A stretch of 64,000 bases of DNA. It comes from Paramecium octaurelia. Lineage: Eukaryota > Ciliophora > Oligohymenophorea > Peniculida > Parameciidae. The position numbers and the translations under genes were made by a program. Under the pieces are notes generated by a model. It ran no database searches. It saw only the letters and a list, made by a program, of their open reading frames with translations, and was not told the DNA's origin. The number at the start of each line of letters is the position of its first letter. The first letter of the stretch is position 1. The stretch covers positions 124,118 through 188,117 of the forward strand of contig CAJJDP010000145.1 in the NCBI GenBank assembly GCA_905182995.1, in the 5' to 3' direction. Shown here piece by piece: positions 60,570 to 64,000 of this stretch.

Positions 60570-61293
60570 ATGGCTTAAACACATGCTGAAATGAGAGGAC
60601 CTCTTTGTATCAATGAGTGAGTAATAAAATCAAGATGATTTTTAACAGCAATAAGTGACTTAGAAAATGAATTGACTGCTGAATTGCAATAATTAGAAGA
60701 GGATTTAACTAGATCAACTAATAAACATCAAGTTACTTAAAAAACCTAGACATCAATAAAGATTAAACTGAAACCAATATTTTCAATTAAAAAGACTTTA
60801 TCGAGGCTATCCCATTACCAAACGTAGATTAAACTAATTCAAAAATTGAGAGATTGAATGGTTTAACCGAGATACGTTACCTAGCGAAACACTTGCTAGA
60901 TAAAATGAACATCAAGCATATTTAGATGTAACATTTAGTTTGTGAACATCAAGAAACATATCCTTCTCAAAGAAAGAAGCCACATGTGTATTGGCTGCTT
61001 ATTAAGGTAATTGTTCAATTGTATAATTTAGATAAATTAAAATCTACTCAAGAGGCTTTGGCATAAAATGAATAAGATTTACAAAACAAAAAGGATCCTA
61101 TATGTAAGAATTATAGACAATATGTATAGAGTAGGATAAGGATGCTCAAGCCTAAGAGATCTAAATATACAGTGAACTTAAGTCACAATATCAAATTTAA
61201 CATCAAACTACAAGAAATGCCAAAGAGTTTGCTAATTCTGCTGAAGTCAGTACAGTCATTAGAAACAAGTTAAATTCAAGAGGACTAGTTTGA
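60570..61293 (+). CDS. hypothetical coiled-coil protein, 5' splicing unresolved
   Basis: The clear parts are a middle exon (KDFIEAIPLPNVDQTNSKIE, then RLNGLTEIRYLAKHLLDKMN) and, after a 26-nt intron near 61104-61129, an end reading YSELKSQYQIQHQTTRNAKE followed by FANSAEVSTVIRN. A coiled-coil stretch (KSTQEALAQNEQDLQNKK) lies before that intron. The first exon (MAQTHAEMRGPLC) has a donor at about 60616, but none of the acceptors I tried joins it and the second segment in frame. Family unknown. Confidence 0.5.
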
Positions 61294-61406
61294 TAAATGG
61301 CATATTCATTTATAAATTGAATTAAATTTAAACAGTGATAATGATGATAAACAAAAGTACCAATCACAATATATTTAATTTTTAATATTAAATTTTTATT
61401 ATCAAA

Positions 61407-62165
61407 ATGATAAAAAACCTACATAGGACTGTTATTATTAGAACATCCAATAGTCGTAAACAATCAACTTCATCCAATGATTCCGATAGCACTTCAACTA
61501 GATCAGAAATTAAATTTAAATAATCAACATATATTTAACAGCCTCTTTAACCTTTGAAAGAGGTCAGCGAGCCTAATACTCCAGATACTTTGAAAATTCC
61601 ACAAAATTAGAAGGTTTCTTCGAGAAAGTCGAGATTCTAAAAGCCTGCACTCGAGATCAAATAAGACAGCAGTTCCTCTTCCGACTCAAGTTCAGATGCA
61701 TCAGAACATAATATTTGGAATGATGATGAAATACTATTGAAGGGAGTTCATTTAGGAGATTTCTCATATTTATCACCAACAGATGAATTGCAAATGCTCT
61801 ACAAAATACGATTTGAAACTTACCCAAAAAAAAAGGAGTAGATCTCAGAGGAATAGTTGGCATTAGAAACATAAAAATTAATCAATAAATTGAAACTTCA
61901 TTATTTAAAATATAAAAAGATCCTGCCTCTTGAGAATCTCAAGGATTATACTTAGTAATACAACATTAATGATGATTTGAATTATATGAGATTTTGGGAT
62001 TATTTCAGAGTTAGGACAAACCATAGAAAACACAAACAGCTTATCATGCCAACAAAAAACACTAAAGAAAATAGAAGCCAATAGCCCTTAAATCCAACAA
62101 TTCGAAGTCAATAGCGAATTAAAACTGAATATAGAATTAAGAGTTTGAATACAAGGAGATTATGA
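61407..62165 (+). CDS. hypothetical Ser-rich basic protein, 252 aa
   Basis: A single exon of 253 codons. A Ser/Thr-rich start (RKQSTSSNDSDSTSTRSE) precedes an acidic Ser cluster (KQDSSSSSDSSSDASE) and a more ordered part (LLKGVHLGDFSYLSPTDELQ, then NDDLNYMRFWDYFRVRTNHR), with a basic tail. The patchy Ser/acidic composition suggests phosphorylation. No family recognised. Confidence 0.6.
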
Positions 62166-62607
62166 TAGAATTGATAATATTTACTTTCATTATTATTATT
62201 AGTACACTTATTAGAGATTCTCTCAGCAGTCTGAATATATAGAGATGATTGTATGAAAACAACCACTCCCTATATCGGTATTTATCATCAACTAATCTAT
62301 TATATGTTTAAGTTTATATATTTTTTAAATTACGAAATGTATTAACTTAATCTTTTACAAGAAGTACTAGATGAATGATTGAATTAAATTGCCTTCATCT
62401 ATTACATACTTTATTCTCAAACATTAAATAATTTATTATATTACACACTATTCAAACTATAAAATAAAATGTATGATATTATAAATAGGCTTATTAAACA
62501 ACCAAACTGAGGTTTCAAACCCTTTGATTTTCTTTTGGGTCATTTTAATTTTAATATTTTAAGGATAATAATACTTACTGTATTATCAGTTTAGATTCTA
62601 GGAGGTG
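62166..62607. other. AT-rich intergenic spacer
   Basis: About 440 bases with no supported gene or RNA. Homopolymer T runs near its 5' part may include the 3' end of the upstream transcript. Confidence 0.4.
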
Positions 62608-62757
62608 ATGGCTTCTCAGACCAAGGCCAATAAGTTTAAAGGAGTATCAAATCCTAATTTGATTAGTGATGTGACCCCTAAAATCAAGAAAGAACAAATA
62701 GATCGAAGGGTGCTTTTGTAATTAGAGTAAGGGACCTATACATTAAAGAATGTATGA
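62608..62757 (+). CDS. small ORF, 49 aa or first exon of a larger gene
   Basis: MASQTKANKFKGVSNPNLIS, followed by DVTPKIKKEQIDRRVLLQLE, looks coding and has a higher GC content than its surroundings. It ends at TGA 62755-62757. Splicing a 22-nt intron at that point would read through into a Cys-containing segment (SYCRYTKQPINEGS) but then into AT-rich DNA with no sensible stop. Confidence 0.35.
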
Positions 62758-63440
62758 ATGCCTGAATTTCAAGTTATCATATTGTAGATATACTAAGTAG
62801 CCTATTAATGAAGGATCATTAGTATCATAACCAGCTCTTAATTTTGTAACCTCAACACTTAAAAACAATTTACTTTTTTTTTAATTTCGATTACTATTTT
62901 TAAATTCTAAGTAAATTCAATTCTAATATAAATTTAATTTCAAATTTCGAATGTCCATATATATATAAGTGATTTTTCACATTATTGATCTCAAAATCAT
63001 GATAATTCTAATAGAGTTGATGAGTCTCAATTAAAGTATATTATTCTTGATTTAGCATAAATTAAAATTTCTAATTTCATTTTTAAGAATTTCAATATTT
63101 TATTATATTAGCACCGATTACTTTTATGGCTTTCAACAATATTAAAACAATTTTCTTGACTGATATAAACAAAAAAAAATTAGCAATTCTGCATTAAAAA
63201 CTGAAGAGATTTAATGATATCATCTTATTTAATATTAAAAGGCGATAAATAAGAATAATTAAAAATATTGTAAGGTAGTTTATCTCTATAATAAATTATG
63301 CAGGGAACTAAATCTATTAAAAATACTTAGTTCAAAATTTGATCTCACTTTAGATACCTAAACTTTAACTCTAAATGTACATCAGAATGAAATTTAAAAA
63401 AAAAAAAATAAAGAAAATAATTCTTTCGAATTAGGTTAAA
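62758..63440. other. AT-rich intergenic spacer
   Basis: Nearly 700 bases of very AT-rich DNA including a 13-base A run (63376-63388). No supported exon. Confidence 0.4.
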
Positions 63441-63445
63441 TAATA

Positions 63446-63890
63446 ATTTTTGAAATATAGGTTTTACATAATATCGTTTCTTTCATACAATCCTTCTGTT
63501 GATGAGTCAAGCGATGTCCAGTATCTATAACCAGGATCCAAACTTTCAATTTAGGAAGGGGAACAAAACTGGTTTAAAAATTCGTTGAGCCCTGTTCTGA
63601 ATATCGACTCTTTCATTTTATCATCAAGGATATTCATACCTAATATTCTAATTTGTAATCAGTAAGCTTCTTTTTTTATTGATTACCGACATATAGACTC
63701 TATCAGTTCTACAGTCATGAGTCTATGAAATTCAGTATAATAGAATAAGAAGTAACGTACACTAATGAAAATATTTACAAACTCTACAGGACGATCTTAT
63801 CGCAAAAATATAAATCAAGACGATAAAGTATGTCATTCAATATATTAAATGAATTAAATATATTAATATAGTTTCTTTGGTTCAGTAAAA
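63446..63890 (+). CDS. hypothetical protein, ends uncertain
   Basis: A coding-like stretch (SYNPSVDESSDVQYLQPGSK, then QEGEQNWFKNSLSPVLNI) continues, across a probable 35-nt intron near 63663-63697, into ESMKFSIIEQEVTYTNENIY and KYKSRRQ. The 5' end may follow an intron ending near 63460, and the 3' end runs toward the opposing partial gene. Neither start nor stop is fixed. No family recognised. Confidence 0.35.
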
Positions 63891-64000
63891 TCAAGAGGCT
63901 TCATTATCTCCACTCAAATACTTATTATTATCCACATTGACCAATACGTCATCCTCAACAAAATCCTAAATTTATTAACTTTGCATATCCTTACTTAAGG
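63891..64000 (-). CDS. partial gene entering from the right edge (C-terminus)
   Basis: The last residues read QDFVEDDVLVNVDNNKYLSG and end DNEAS at TGA 63891-63893; the frame is open to the window edge. The acidic end looks like a true C-terminus. The rest of the gene lies outside the window. An in-frame ATG at about 63980 could also make it a very small ORF. Confidence 0.45.

Overview
The window reads as macronuclear DNA of a Paramecium-type ciliate. Base composition is strongly AT-rich. Long recognisable proteins are continuous only if TAA and TAG are read as glutamine and TGA is the sole stop. Almost every intron I could place is 19-35 nt (GT...AG, usually ending TAG), and intergenic gaps are tiny, sometimes under 30 bp. 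Under the standard code the genes fall apart into short fragments. No tRNA, CRISPR, transposon or bacterial-type signal was seen.

Layout. 1-10.7 kb: a MAPK15/ERK7-type kinase, small unknown genes (one with an in-frame TGA), an SRPK kinase with a very long Gln-rich insert, a TRAPPC2L-like trafficking subunit and a membrane hybrid histidine kinase with a receiver domain. 10.8-24.7 kb: a coiled-coil protein, a dynamin-related GTPase, CFAP99, several unknowns, a helix-turn-helix protein, a glutaredoxin and DAW1 (dynein assembly factor). 24.7-32 kb: an acyltransferase-3 membrane protein, a UBE2G-type ubiquitin-conjugating enzyme, a choline-transporter-like protein and a Na+/H+ exchanger. 32.4-42.4 kb: a coiled-coil protein, IFT52, NOB1, two short-motif proteins, a SAXO-like Cys-motif protein and unknowns. 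42.6-48.9 kb: a heat-shock-factor-type DNA-binding protein, a FYVE-like zinc protein, a four-repeat UBA-like protein, a coiled-coil gene with an in-frame TGA, and an RNF170-type RING/DUF1232 protein. 49.3-50.1 kb: a cluster of C/D box snoRNA genes on the minus strand. 50.2-58.9 kb: a CLEC16A/FPL-domain gene and a cyclic-nucleotide-type K+ channel, separated by two scaffold joins that duplicate sequence. 59-64 kb: a MADS-box protein and several unknowns, the last one running off the edge.

Two results stand out. First, 49310-50118 holds about eight C/D snoRNA candidates. Two match SNORD24 and SNORD15 in guides and overall organisation, and two others both match the same universally conserved small-subunit rRNA segment. 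Second, the single Ns at 52335 and 55071 are unmerged contig overlaps: 50880-52334 is repeated at 52336-53790, and 53452-55070 at 55072-56690, so roughly 3.1 kb of the window is artefact and three gene fragments are false duplicates.

As a set the genes are housekeeping and ciliary: MAPK15, CFAP99, DAW1, IFT52 and a SAXO-like protein all relate to cilia. They are not an operon. Neighbours face in all directions, and I see no single new pathway encoded here.
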